Positions 10,973 to 23,511 of a DNA stretch of 64,000 bases are shown here, piece by piece. Position numbers and translations under genes: made by a program. Within the stretch, counting starts at the first letter, position 1; each line of letters begins with the position of its first letter. The notes below the pieces were generated by a model. That model searched no databases, was not told the origin of the DNA, and saw nothing but the letters and a program-made list of their open reading frames with translations. The DNA lies in NCBI RefSeq assembly GCF_019703515.2, contig NC_059365.1, positions 37,250,001 through 37,314,000 on the forward strand, written 5' to 3'. Origin of the DNA: Myxocyprinus asiaticus. Its lineage: Eukaryota > Chordata > Actinopteri > Cypriniformes > Catostomidae.

Positions 10973-12235
10973 GGCCTATACAAATATGTAGACCTTTACT
11001 GTATATGCTAGCTTAATACATGTATTTAGCCATATTTATTTTCGCACATGTTGTGGCCAGCATAAGTTGTGCTGATCTTATTGCAACATTACAATACATA
11101 CAACAGTTGGGCTCCAGAAGTAAAAATCTAATCTATTTGCTCCTTAGAGAAATACATTTTTAGTGATAACATATAAATGCCCAGGTATATTATGTTTTAT
11201 TGCGCTCCGTATTGGGTCGTGCCCGGTAAGCCACGTTGTGTTTCAAAGTATACTCTTTTGATTGCGAACGACTGGCCATAGGGATAACCGGGACTTTTCC
11301 CAGTGGGCCCGCCGCAGAACGGGGCCGAACGGCCAAACCCCAACCCCCCCACTCAACAACTTTTGGGCTGGTTTTTATTTAAAATCAAGTGCCGATTTCT
11401 TTTCCCAGTCTGTCCCTGCACACAGACGAGGACTGTCCGTGTCAACTGTTGAGAAAATTCATGGACAGTCCACACAGACTGTGCTAATGGCAAAATTTCT
11501 AATTGTAATTTATTTATATGTAATTGTAATTATATGTAATTTGCATTACACATGACAGAATTATAATTTGGGCTATACTGTGCACATTCCGTATAGCAAC
11601 ACAGACAAATGAAGTATACTTCGGCCTTAAGGCAGCTATAGATTTAGAAACAAACCCATAAACATTGACTTATAGACAATAGTTTTATATTTTTGTGTTG
11701 TTTCTGATTCGATTACGTCATTCGCAATAAGCAATTAATTTCCAACACTTTTTTGTTTTGAATCAATTGTTGCAGCATCTTGATTCATATTGGAGCTGGT
11801 TATGTCGGTTTAAAGCTTAGAAGTCTTTATTGAAGATTTTTTTTAAATCCCGATGGAGAAAATAAATGGGAAAAATATTTTTAGCTAAGGTCACTGAAAA
11901 AGTGGGCAGTCACTATTGCGCTCTATAGAGCTCCTTGTGCATCAGCACACGTGGCCACTGTCTAGATTAGCCCCTCGGGAAACTTTGTTACCACAGCCTC
12001 GGACAGGCAGCAGGACATACACTGAACAGGCCCCTCACCACTGATGGATTTTCAATGCGATCTATACCTCAGCGAACATCAGAGCTGCCTGTGATTATTC
12101 ATCCTGAAACACATGTCCTTGAGCTGACTTTCTGGAAAGAGTGTGTTTCAAATTTGCCAAATAAACCCTCTGAAAAATGACCTGAAGCTTAGTTTAAAAG
12201 GCTCAGTTCATGTTTTAGATTTATATTCCTCAAAA
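10973..12235. other. Non-coding stretch with a GC-rich repeat-like block
   Basis: Most is unique-looking and AT-rich. About 11,270-11,450 is unusually GC-rich (GGGCCCGCCGCAGAACGGGG) and runs into CCGATTTCTTTTCCCAGTC, then CTGTCCCTG, wording that recurs in fish interspersed repeats. The 97-codon frame there is not convincing. No gene is called. Confidence 0.4.
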
Positions 12236-12980
12236 ATATGACACAGTTAAAGCAAAAATGAAAAATCTGTCATCATTTACTAACCCTCATGTAGTTCCAG
12301 ACCTATATATCTTTCTTCTGTTGAACAGAGATGTTTAGGAGAATGTGCAAATATTTTCAAATAATCTTTACTATTTTGACAAATAAATAGTCCACTCCTT
12401 ATAACACACACAAAAGAAATGGAAACTCCTACTCAAGAACAAGAGATGTTTCCTCTGTATTAGACACATCCCTGCCACACGCTATTTTGAAAAGTGGTGG
12501 GGACACAATAGGCCATGGCATAAAGTGATTTATTGATGCCTGTTTCCAAGTCATCCGGGTTTGAAACGATATTTATTAAGTAAATGATGACAGAAGTTAA
12601 ATTTTTTGGGTGAACTATCCCAATAAATGGTGAAAAGTAGATGGTGTTTAATACTATCAAGATGTGTGTACTATATTCCAAGTCTTCCGAAGCTGTATGA
12701 TAGCTATGTGTGAGTCAGAACAGTCAGAAATTGAAGTCGTTTTTCACTGAAAATCTTCCCCTCCACCAAGTTTTTCAAATCTCCTTCACACTTGTGATCC
12801 ATTAAAAAAGGCACATTTGGATGCATAACACCAGGAACACAGTTATTGAGTCTCACATGACCGATTGCTACGTGGCAAATTTGAAAAATGAAACTGCAAA
12901 TTAGATAAAAATTTTGGTCTGCTCCACACATACTGTAGCTATAGTATGGCTTTAGAAGACTTGAAATATAGCACACAAGT
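12236..12980. repeat. hAT-like MITE pieces of the GGGATAGTTCAC type
   Basis: The left part contains CTGTCATCATTTACTAACCC then CATGTAGTTCCAGACC. At 12,581-12,624 the complementary end appears: GTAAATGATGACAGAAG then TTTGGGTGAACTATCCC. A further segment (12,660-12,780) carries TGAAAATCTTCCCCTCCAC, which also occurs in the related copy at 35,914-36,200. This layout is a widespread short non-autonomous element of cyprinid genomes. Two copies may be joined here. No coding capacity. Confidence 0.6.
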
Positions 12981-13077
12981 TATATGGACTGCTTTAATAT
13001 ACTTATATATATATATATATATATTTTTTTATTTTATTTATTTATTTTTTTATTTTTTTATTTGGCAGTACAAATCA

Positions 13078-13800
13078 GTGTCTAATCACATGAAAACTAT
13101 GTGACTATGGCAACATTTTTGCTTAATTACATTACATGGCTTGTTACATGTTTTGCGGCAGTTCCGAGGTGAAATGTCCACTGAGTGGCACTAAAAGCGA
13201 GTTAACTATACTTTCAAACAGATGAGGTTTTCCAGGTTAATGCTCCATCGAGTTTTAAATCAACAAAACTGACATTCCTACCCGAAATCTTAAACCTAAA
13301 CCTAACCGATAGTTTAAAAAAAGCAAATGTGAGATGAAAAATGCGATTGCTGAAGCAACTATTTCATTTTACGGTGCTTCTGTGACACATTTGACTCACG
13401 TGTCGACTCACGTGTCGACATGCTCTTCAAAACTCGTAACCCTGTCATCTGCATCGCAAGTGCTACACTCTATCAGTTGAGCTACCGTGCAATTTGATCG
13501 CACTTGAGCAGGCTTGTAAATGTAGTTGGTTATGTAATGCAAACATCAAATGTATTGCCTTATAAGTCATGCACTACAGTAAAAGTGTTTAGATGTCATA
13601 ATATAGCATTGTGTGAGGACCTGAATGAAAAGTAAGTGTTTATGTATTAATAATCTACCATTTTACTCCTGACTTGTGTGAAAGTCAATAATGGTCATTG
13701 TTGTTATAGCGCCTCTAGTGTTCATTTCACAGTAAACATATCAGTAGCTCTCATTCACTAACATGATTCTTAGAGACCAGGTTAACAACTCATCACCCAT
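13078..13800 (-). repeat. R1 repeat, copy A, with tRNA-like core
   Basis: About 720 bp that align, by eye, with 26,017-26,770 and in part with 21,505-21,700. Shared landmarks include AAATGTCCACTGAGTGGC, ATCAACAAAACTGAC, CTTAAACCTAAACCTAACC and TAGCGCCTCTAGTG. Read on the minus strand, 13,425-13,491 resembles a tRNA: an A-box-like TAGCTCAACTGATAGAG and a B-box-like GGGTTACGAGTT at tRNA spacing. This suggests a SINE or composite element transcribed by polymerase III, much longer than a usual SINE. A perfect ACTCACGTGTCG duplication lies at 13,393-13,420. Confidence 0.6.
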
Positions 13801-15604
13801 TTTCCATGTATAGAAAACAAAAACTTGGATATTCTACCTAAGATCTCCATTTGAGTTTTGCGGAAGAAAGAAAATCATTTACGAGTGTACTATTCCTTTA
13901 AGGATCAATACTGTTTTTCAGAAGCATCTCCTGTGATTTGCTATATCATTGACTCAACCAGACATTGACTGCTCAATCAACAAACAGCTCTGGCAGAGTA
14001 GCTTGAATCTTTGTTCGTCAGAATCAATTCCTTTTGGGACCCAAAACTCATTCTATTTTATACTGAAGTATACCAATGCATTCACTTTCAAGTTTGTAAT
14101 CTTGAAAAGTATTTTTTAGAGGGACCTCGGTGAGAGAAGACATCAGTGTTAAGAATCCGTTCCTCTGTTTGCTGCTATCGATTTCTCGGATCTCAACAAC
14201 TCTTTATTGATCTCTCCATTTGTGACCCCATCTGTTGACCCGCCTTTAGTTTTAAAGCAATTTACCTCAGCAGTACCCCTGCTAAAATACATTCCTCAAT
14301 TCTGTCAGAGATGATGAAGACTCCAAGACAATTTCTCTGTCCTCCAGGATGTTGATGTCAATGTCAGCAACCCAGAGAGACACTAGCTTTAAACATTCAG
14401 TTACCCGTAAACCGTTACACCACCTTCAGCAGTGGTGTATCATGTATTTTATGTCTTAAAATTGTCAGTGACCACACAGTGGATCGCTTTATCAACACGT
14501 TAAAATGGTGGATCTTAGTTTGCTGGTTTAGCTGGTTTAAGTTGGTCTCACAGTCTGACCAAACTGGTCAAGCTGCTCTCACAGCCTTGTTACTGATCCT
14601 ACTTTTTAAATGGATTTTCCCTTGTAACATTAAAGCAACATATATTGAAATCAAAGTTGATTTTATTTTTTAAAGTATATTAAAATAGCAAATACATTAC
14701 TTGTACTTGCTTTGCTTATACCCATATCTACTCATACTTAAATTAGGGGGTTATAAATATGTATTTCATACATAGCTCTTCATACAAAACACTGTGTTAA
14801 AAACTACTCAGAACACATAGCAACCAAATAGCAATGTCCTGATAACCCTAGAATCAGTTTTATTTTTTTATTCTTGGGTGCGTTTTGTATACACAGGCTC
14901 TATGTAATCAACATGCATATTTTTTTTCTTCATTGAGAGCTACTGATATGTTTTAGCCTTGTAGCTTTTCTTAATGACTTAACTTTGACATTAACCATTA
15001 AATGCATGGGAATTTCACTAAACACTCTTAAATATTCGGATCTTTAGAGACCCGGCACTTATCCACCTTTTTCCTGACTTCTCCATGGGTGGTGCCATTA
15101 CAGCTAGAGACTTCCTCTTGGATGCTTCGCACTTCCGCTTAGTTGTTGTTATCAGCTAGACTAACGTTACTAGTGACGGCGAGTAGCGGAGGCTCTGGAG
15201 GAATATGTGCTGTTAGAGGGTGTTATAACAGGGATAACACCCCTTATAACAGGGATAACCCCCCCCCAAAAAAGCTGCCAATGTCCGAAACATTTTGAGT
15301 AGAACCAAATGTCATAAGCAGAGGTTGCATTAACCTAATTCTCCATCACTTGCCTTAAAGCATTGATGGGTAATTCCAAATGCTGTCCGTCATTTTGGTC
15401 GATAACAAAGATGAAAGACATTTAAACTTAGCTCCTCATTTTTTTTTATTTTAATCATCTTTAGGAGGTTCGTATCACATGTTGTGCTGTGAGTGTATGT
15501 GACAGCATTTTTTTAGCAGTCTGCGTGAGAAGGCATCACTTGTTAATGCAGAAATAATGCAAAGGTACATCCTTTAAATCTGAAGATTTTTAAACTGAAC
15601 CTAT
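13801..15604. other. Non-coding stretch
   Basis: No gene recognised. About 14,516-14,580 has a degenerate GCTGGTTTA/GGTC motif. At 15,221-15,260 the 16-base unit TTATAACAGGGATAAC occurs twice. A C-run lies at about 15,259-15,266. Confidence 0.45.
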
Positions 15605-15720
15605 GGTGACCATACGTCCTCTTTTCACGGACATGTCCTATTTTTCTAAACTTAAAAGGCATCCGTTCGGGATTTCTAGATTCCCTAAATGTCCGTGATT
15701 TGGCTGTTTTAATATTGAAG
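15605..15720 (+). repeat. Possible DNA-element end (GTGACCATACGTCCTC type)
   Basis: The sequence GTGACCATACGTCCTCTTTT followed by GGACATGTCC and AAATGTCCGTGATTT resembles one end of an interspersed repeat common in fish. The matching inverted end was not found, so the limits are uncertain. Confidence 0.35.
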
Positions 15721-15798
15721 TGCTCAGCAAGAAACCTGATGAAATCTATCGCATTATATACATGCTCTCTCTCTGCATGCTGTATGTCTGTCTTTCTC

Positions 15799-15802
<4 letters not shown>

Positions 15803-15829
<27 letters not shown>
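15803..15829. repeat. (CA)n microsatellite
   Basis: About 13 CA units. Confidence 0.95.
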
Positions 15830-18247
15830 GAATGTGCGTGCAGAGAGTGCTAGAGCTCAGTGGAGTAACTTTACCATGTAAAGTGTGTGATTGTGTACTT
15901 GAAACCATACAGTATGTCCATACGCAGACTTTAGTGAGAAAGTGCTTTACGTCAAGTAAACTCAGACTGTTCCGCCATTTTTGACTGTTGTTAGTTATAT
16001 TTCAATGCTTGGTAATGGGAATAAGTTGCGAACCGGAAGTCTGTAGCGTCCACATTGGAAGAATGCGCTAAGCATAATGGGAAATTTCGCTGCCTGTGAA
16101 AATCGTGGATAGCTGTCACAAATGGATCTACAAAATGCCCAGATAGTGTCAAATATTCATATTATTTTCAAGATAATTAGAAAATAATAGAATCAAATAT
16201 ATTTTGATGTTTTATTTTTCATATATCAAAGAGAAAATGCAACAAATCAGGAAACATCGAGAACAGGTTTCATTACTTTCTCATTTTTTTCTCACAATTG
16301 AAATTTCCTGAGATGCAACTGGCTGTCAAACACATATTAAGCTACACATAACACATTATCTACACAAAAGCTACACATACTGTAAGCTAAACATCAGGCA
16401 CTTATTGAATCTAAATAGACGTACAACTTACATCATTTCAGTAGGACACTCAAATGACAACAGTCATATCATAGGCTATAGTTCATGTGTTACACTTGCT
16501 ATAGTTTACTTCTAAACTACTGGCATTCAATAGCAATGTCAAATGTAAATCAAGTCAAATTAAACAACAGAGCCACCTTAAGTAAGAAATAACATGTATA
16601 ATATGTATGTGCACACGTATATATTGAATACTGATAATTCGCCATTGTTGATAATTCTTTGTTGCACAGAAAATCAACGTGATATAGCATTTATTTGTAT
16701 GAATATTGTACTAATTTCTCTTGTAATAAACAAAGAAATAGATATCATGTGATAGTAAACTTATATAGATATGAAATAATCATAAAAATATAATTTTTGG
16801 AAGTGCAAAAAAAAAAAAAAAAAAAAACCTGAGGTATGCGTTTAGGGTTAAATGTGTGTTCCTTTGTATTCTGTGCATTTGTATGTGCAATAACATCCAT
16901 TTTATAAGTATGTCTTATAACCATTAAAAAATATCTTATAACAATACATTGCTTTTGTCACTTTACTTAAAGCATACCATATACATATAATACTATATGC
17001 ATATAATACTTTATAACTTCTGCAGATAAAATCTGTCGGTCATGTTATAATGCATTACATTCTAAGGTTACTATGAATAGGTAATATTGTTTATAATTGT
17101 GGTTACTATTATTTATGAAAAGTTATAACAGATAAGGTGTATTATGAGACATTATGAATATATAATAATGCATTTATAATGCCTTTAAAATGCATTCAAA
17201 ATATGGACATCATAGAAGTGTTACCAAATATTTTAATTATTTTTTATATTGTCAGATTAACAAATTCTCACTCTTATTAAAAACATTTACTTAAACATAT
17301 TATGGGGGTATTAAAAGTTTATGTGCTGAATTTACTCATGTAATTGTGGCTCAGTGCTAAGTATCATTAGGAAGGAGAATATCCTCATACAGTATGTCAG
17401 TTTATACGTTCAGAAACATATGGGCTTCATATGGGCTCATCTAATCTTCCTTTGGGAAATTTTCTGTGCCTCCCATTTTTCCACAGCATCAAAGTATCTA
17501 GCCAGTGGCACGGTGATTTAAGATTCTGATCAAATTATTGCTCAGATAGCAACTGGCCTATTTTCTCTCAAGTAAATCAGGGGTAGAGCAAGCACCAAAG
17601 AAGAACAGCATTTCTACTGCAAAAACAAGGTCTGGTCTTTTTTTTTTTTCATGATGCAGTTGACATAAACTGTGTACAAATGTGTAACCTGCTCTGACAG
17701 AATAAAATAATATATGCAGTTGTGGACTGAATGTGGAGTTTCTTTCATTTCTTGTTTTAAATCAAGGAATGTTGTGGCTTAGAAAATACAGGTTGATTTT
17801 TTAGGCACCATGTGCCTCCAAAATGGCAGTCAATAGGGTGCTGATTCAAAATAATTGCTTTCTTCTCTCTGTAAAAGAAGCTCTGGAAGGATATGTGTCT
17901 CCTTTAGATGTTCCTTTCCTGCTCCTTTTGAATGTGATTCCTAAAGCTGTGCCAGTAAAAGGATTCATGCAAAACATTTTCTTTTCTACATGTCAGCTGC
18001 ATTTGGTGTGCAAATCTGGTGCAGCAAAGATCTTGCCACAACATTCTTAAGACGTGGTAGAATTTACACTCTTCTGCAACCTCATTCATTCTCCCTTCTT
18101 TTGTAGTTCTGCCATCCTCATGCGGAAAGCACATGCAGTCATTCCTATTTTTACTTTTTCAGTAACACTCCCCATCTTCTGGGATTTTCTCTTTGATTCT
18201 GTGCAGCTCTGCTCTTTATACAACCAAATAAATTCTTTGTATTGTTC
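15830..18247. other. Non-coding stretch with repeat-like AT-rich DNA
   Basis: An A-run of about 22 sits at 16,807-16,828. From about 16,890 to 17,226 the sequence is dominated by TTATAA/ATAATGCAT words and ends GAAGTGTTACC, the form of a common fish inverted-repeat end (GGTAACACTT), so this is probably a non-autonomous DNA element whose left limit is not clear. The short frames at 17,823-18,134 on both strands show no motif. Confidence 0.4.
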
Positions 18248-18345
18248 CCGTAGCTACACTAGTAGAGCATGGCACTAGAAATTACAAGGTCATGGGTTTA
18301 ATTCTCAGAGAATACATAAATTGATACAATGTATATATGAATCAA
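18248..18345 (+). repeat. tRNA-derived SINE head
   Basis: A-box-like TAGCTACACTAGTAGAGC (18,251-18,268) and B-box-like GGTTTAATTCT (18,295-18,305) with GCATGGCACTAGAAATTAC between them match the head of a cyprinid SINE of the tRNA-Ala-like type. The following ACAATGTATAT continues the family body. The 3' tail is missing here; a tail of the same type is at 20,759-20,810. Confidence 0.65.
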
Positions 18346-20051
18346 GAAGATTTGTAATATCAGGAGAAAGCTAACCATTTGCATTCCATTCTCAATGGCA
18401 GTTGTTCGGCTGGCGCATGACACACTCAGAAGAACGTCATTTAAAATCTGCCTTCAGTGCTTATGGGCACTCAGTGCTGCATCATTTTTTTCTTCTTCTT
18501 GGAGCTCATCAGTTGAGACCTAATTCCATGTTAACCCCCTACACTCTGCAGCATACTTTGGCTGCCGCCTGCAATTTTTCACACACAAATTTTAAAGATA
18601 ACATAATACACATACATTGGCTACTTGCAAAATATTAGCCCCCAAATAATAATAATAATAAAGATTCCAATAATTCAGAAAAATATTGTATATGTTTACA
18701 AACTTATGATGAATCATGCATCTAAAAAAACATTTTTATCCTTGAAAGCCAGTGATTGATGCTCTGTTTGCTCTATGGCCCTGCAAATAGTGTTAGTCCA
18801 TTTCACTAGATGACAGCAAGTACTTCGATTTTTTTCCCTCTCTATCACCTTCCATCACAATATACAGATCTGAAATGCAGGTGGTGCTCTAACATAGCTG
18901 AGCACTTGCCATGTGCTCGTCCATAGGCATTCAGTCGATTCTGTGATCCCACGCACCTTCCTCATTGTATCGTCAAATATCTCCGGCTCTGAGTGGACTA
19001 GAAGCCTATTCTTGCCCTGCGTCTGAAACGCGTACTGTCAGATAGGGTAGAATGATTTGGACAAAAAATCGAAGTATTATTATTTTGAAAAAAAATAAAT
19101 AAATAATAAATTGGGTTGCAATATGAACTAATGATTAACATAAAAAAAAAAAATAAAAAATAAATAAAATAGTAAGTGTTTCCTTTTGACCAAAAATAAG
19201 TCATGGGCAAACTCTACTGCCAACAGAAATACTGTTCGAGAAAGGGTGTACACACTTGAGTCCTTTCAAAAACAACCAGACTAAAGAAATTAAATATAAA
19301 GTGAAACATAGAGAGGGGGGAAAAAATAAACAGATTCACATCACCTTCACATTGTATCTGTTCACTGTGTACCTGTTTTTGTCCAATTTGTGATAGGGTC
19401 TCAGCCCACTTTTAATCATTATTTTTTTTTAACCAAATAATAAGTTATAATTACAGTAAGTTAATTAAGACATTTTTATGGAAATATATTTTTGTATAAT
19501 ACTAACAACAATTATAATTATTATAACTATTGTTGTTATGACACAGTACCATATTTATGTAATTATTTCTTAATTTGCATGCGGCATTGCAATACGTTTC
19601 GGTTAAACCCTTAAGATTTTATTTTGGCGGAATAAAGAAGACATTTTTGTTAGTGGTGGAGTTAGCATTGGCCTTATAATGCAGAGAAATGCTTTCATCC
19701 ACTGGTTACTTTATAGATTTGGAAAACGTTATAGTAATTATTACAGTGAAAAATGTGAGCAATATCTTACACGGCCAATTATATGTACTTTTGAATTATG
19801 AACTGAAGCAAAATCATGCGTTATTATTAATAGGGATGTGCGTGGATAGTCGGAATTCAGTAAAGTGTTAGACGTGCCTGTATTCAAATACCTAAATCAT
19901 TATTCGGTTATTCTAAGTGTGAAATATAGGCATTTAACCCTATCTGAGTTTGAACGTACCCGACAAAGTTTATTGTCGGTTTTAGGCCAGGTTCGGGTCA
20001 GTTGTTGACTCTCTTGTGCGGTTTAAATTTTGACACTGACAGTGACAGTGA
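18346..20051. other. Non-coding stretch
   Basis: AT-rich DNA with A-rich runs at 19,089-19,110 and 19,141-19,170 and a (TAA)n run near 18,645-18,662. No gene or clear mobile element. Confidence 0.45.
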
Positions 20052-20215
20052 GTGAGCTTTTTTGGGCAATGTGAAGAGAAATGGCAGCTTGCCTGTATCT
20101 CTCCCACACCTGGCTCATCACTTGTGGATGAAGTCTCCATTCTCCGTACAGTAAATCCACTCCCGTGTTTATTATGTCCTGGACATGCATTGTGCATGAA
20201 TAAGTGTGCACAGCG
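20052..20215 (-). pseudogene. DIRS-type RNase H end fragment
   Basis: The minus strand encodes MHVQDIINTGVDLLYGEWRL followed by HPQVMSQVWERYRQA. This lines up with the RNase H end of the DIRS elements in this window: GVDLLS...GEWS near 24,000 and LSRKVTLRGEWRLHP near 61,690. Nothing else of the element remains next to it, so it is a small isolated relic. Confidence 0.6.
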
Positions 20216-20470
20216 CCACACAATAATTTTCTGTGCTAGGATGTGCAGTCGAGTCGAGCGTGTACCTCCTGGAAATATATATTTTAGCTACAGGAAGTGG
20301 GTAAAACATTAGTAAAGTTTCAGGAAGTGAAAAAAACAGATACTGCATTAATTGCATTAACCCAGGTTGATACTAGAGGCGTTCTCTACACATTTTCTGC
20401 TATTGTTTTTTTTTTTTGGTTTTTGTGTGTGTGTTTCCTGTACAATTGCTCACAGAAACTGATTTACTGA

Positions 20471-20472
<2 letters not shown>

Positions 20473-20535
<63 letters not shown>
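20473..20535. repeat. (TA)n microsatellite
   Basis: About 62 bases of TA dinucleotide; it produces spurious YIYI reading frames on both strands. Confidence 0.95.
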
Positions 20536-20537
<2 letters not shown>

Positions 20538-20758
20538 CCACGCCAGTCCATTATTATGGCGTAATTTATCTCAAATAACCCCATCCCTAAATGGCACATA
20601 CTGTAAAAGCAATTCAAACTATGATTAATCATTTTACATGCCAGTCAGATGTCTCTCCCTATCTATGTAGGCTAGAAACTAGCAGCAATATGGATCAGAC
20701 CTTTTGCCATTTAGTTAAAAGTCTGGGTACACAAGACTAGCCAAACCTTGACCCCTTG

Positions 20759-20810
20759 CCTTGAATGCACTGTAAGTCACTTAGAATAAATGTAATCCCA
20801 AATGTAAACA
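20759..20810 (+). repeat. SINE 3' tail fragment
   Basis: The sequence CCTTGAATGCACTGTAAGTC then ACTTAGAATAAATG matches the conserved tail of the tRNA-derived SINE family whose head is at 18,248. The head is absent here. Confidence 0.5.
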
Positions 20811-21504
20811 ACCGGGTTTGAAAAACAGGACATAAATAGATAGATTGGCAAAGCAGCCACCCTCCATTCTCTAATACATTAAGCTGTTCGGGAGGTAACT
20901 CAACGGTCTGGGACATAACAGCAGACCACTTGCCATTTACAGCATGCTCTCTATCCTCTGATTGATGGTTGAGATGTCATAGAGACGTCTGTGCTCCTTC
21001 CAGTTCACCGACGTTGGGCTGCTCCTGTGGAGAGAGTGAATTATTATGACAGGTTGAAAGAGACTGCTCAGGCATGAACGTATTGTGCTGACTCGGCAGG
21101 TGCCCATCTCTTGTCCCTCTCTCTCTGTCTTCCTCCTCTCTCATTCTGAGATTCAGTCAGGTATCCCTTATCTCTGATTAACAGGCAACTCTAATAATAA
21201 TGCTGCATGTTGGACCTGTACAATTAAAAGCAGCCTGTGCAGAAGTTTTTTTGTCTGCCTTTATCTTCTGTTGCTGCCTCTGAATGTGTGAACGTGGAAA
21301 CTGGTGAAAAAATATAATGCACCTTGGTGATACTGATGGAATAACTTAAAGGTTGGACTCTAAATTAAAACAGAACTTTGAGAGAAAACAGTAATGCACC
21401 AATATAAATGGACAATCCCCAGGAAGTGCAAAACTCTCACAGTGTGAAAGCAGAAGTGTGTCACTGACCCCAGTGGCCGAAGTGTTGTTGAACGGATGAA
21501 CGTT
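20811..21504. other. Non-coding stretch
   Basis: A CT-rich patch occurs at 21,110-21,150. No gene, RNA or repeat family is recognised. Confidence 0.45.
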
Positions 21505-21700
21505 GAGCTACAGTTTCCGGGTGAAATTTCCACAGAGTGTTGCCAAAAGCAAGTTGTATTTTTATGTGTAAATGATGTAATACAGTCAACAGCAATGCAT
21601 ATTATATTAACTCAATGCCTTAACCCAAACCCCAATCCCTAAACCTAAACCTAACCGTCAGTGGAGTAAAAATGAGCGAAAAATGCAACTACAGAATCAT
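21505..21700 (-). repeat. R1 repeat, copy C (partial, divergent)
   Basis: Landmarks shared with copies A and B: TTTCCACAGAGTGTTGCCAA for TGTCCACTGAGTGGC, then CCTAAACCTAAACCTAACCG and a following AAAAATG run. The tRNA-like core is not present in this copy. The strand is given by analogy with copies A and B. Confidence 0.45.
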
Positions 21701-23038
21701 GCTCACCATTGTTTGATTGCAATGTTGATTACTTCCTGATTTCCATGAGACCAGAACCTTGTCTCAGAGGTTGCTTGCACAACACGCTATCAGTAGCACT
21801 ACAGAGAAATGGGAACATTTTAATTGATGCAAAAATGTCTGATGGGGATGACGCTAGTCAGAAATTTGGCAGTATGAGGTCGATATCAGGGTACATTAAC
21901 TTTCTGAAGCAACATGCCGATTTCCCATGTCACCATGTTGAACACAGTAATACTTCTTCTTGAATGCAGAAAAGGTGTTGATACAGTATATAAATGCGGG
22001 CAGTCATATGTTACTGTGTTGGTTATGATGTCATAACCTTGACGATTTGTGAATGACCCATTTTGCAGCCAAGTTTCAGCTAAATGGTCTAGGTGGATTG
22101 AAGAGGAAGCTTTTCGTTGGAAAAATTAGTGTATGTCTAGATAACATAATACATCAAACTCTTTAATTTCAAAAGAGCAAGGGAAATACTGTTTCCCATG
22201 ATATGTCTTCTAAAAGAGAGGCAGTGACCCTTAAGATTTCAGAAATCTTTCAGAAACGTCTCCTTGCTAGAATAATCAGGTTGCCCTTATCTGCACAGTT
22301 GCCCCAGGGTCTCACAGGCCAATCCTGATGTGCATTGCAGGTCCCACATTACACGAATCATACTCAGCTGAGTGGAACATGGAACTATAATTCCGATATT
22401 AGATGTTCAAGGGGGTTATAAATCACTGTGACACTGCTTGAAAAACCTTATTAGAGAAATATTGTCTGTGTCTGAAGTTTTAACAAACCGCGTAACGTGC
22501 CTAGCATACTGCTCACTGCATAGGTCCATACATTATATTGCATGCTACATTTTTATAATACAATTCAGTACGCTGTATGCAACCACAAGTGATTCAAATC
22601 TGACGTACAATGTGCCAAAACTTTTTGTTACAACATTTTTAGTGCATCTTCCAAAGTTTCAGCTATTTAAAAAAAGAAAAAACAATTTTATAATTTTGAG
22701 ATTCTCTAGTCTCTTTAGGACATTTTTGTTCAAGTTAGGATTCCATGGAGAGTTTGAGAATTTTAATAATGGAAACTAGATTTTTATATTTTCTTAACAA
22801 AATGTGAGTGGTGCTTGTCCATGCTAAGGTGTTTTGGGTGAATGCCATGACATTTTTATAAGATTGTTTTTTTAGCATGTTGCAATAATTGATTGGATGT
22901 TGCTAGGTATGAACAGTCAATCCCCCAAGTTTCTATAATATATAGTCTCTAGATATGGCTCTGGCGCCTCCTTAAATGTAAGGCTTAGGAATGTTTTTGC
23001 CTGTTCTATTGTCCGCCAGGTGAAAATCGTACATCAGA
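21701..23038. other. Non-coding stretch
   Basis: Reading frames at 21,709-21,963 and 22,438-22,779 are AT-rich and show no motif. No RNA gene or repeat family recognised. Confidence 0.45.
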
Positions 23039-23380
23039 TAACTTTAGGTTACTCACGTAACCCCGGTTCTCTGATAAAATGAAGTAAGGTATCTCACTAA
23101 GGGAACAACCCAGGTGTTACCGATTGTGGAAGCTCCAATAACACAACGTCTGTCAAGAGTGACAGACCAATCACTGCAACTCTTAAGGAAACCCACCTCC
23201 CTAATATAAACCACAGCTACCTGTTTCTGCCTCATTCTCCGCATATCTCTTCTCCATGTGAAAATGCAAGGAGGGCAATGATGTGAGATACCTCACTTCA
23301 TGTTACCTAAAGTTCTCTTTCTAAAACTCATTCGGTATCTCACTAAGGGATATAGACAACTCCCGAATTACAGATTTTCT
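23039..23380. repeat. DIRS copy 1 terminal-repeat region
   Basis: A block AACTTTAGGTTACTCACG...AATGAAGTAAGGTATCTCAC (23,041-23,100) reappears inverted as GTGAGATACCTCACTTCATG then TTACCTAAAGTT (23,283-23,315), followed by a direct recurrence of GGTATCTCACTAAGGG (23,333-23,348). This mixture of inverted and direct repeats is typical of the terminal and internal-complementary repeats used by DIRS elements to make circular DNA intermediates. The exact outer edge is not certain. Confidence 0.6.
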
Positions 23381-23511
23381 GGATCTGCTACTGTATACTG
23401 TATATATGTGTGTTTCCTCTGTGGAGGAAAAAGGCGGCAGGTGAAAAGCCAACAAGTCTACCGACTGGCACAGTAGAGTCACTCACTTTAGGCACAAATG
23501 CCGGGTTTGGT

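Noticed and set aside
13288..13308. Telomere-like CCTAAACCTAAACC wording
   Set aside because: Occurs at the same relative place in all R1 copies and is too short; it is part of that repeat rather than an interstitial telomere.
15221..15260. I-SceI-like AGGGATAACA sequence, twice
   Set aside because: Only about 10 bases agree with the 18-bp homing site and the motif is a local direct repeat; no homing endonuclease is near.
20416..20632. Reading frames on both strands through a TA repeat
   Set aside because: Low-complexity translation of (TA)n with no motif on either side.
22438..22779. 113-codon plus-strand frame
   Set aside because: Low-information Leu/Phe/Lys-rich translation of AT-rich DNA without domain features.
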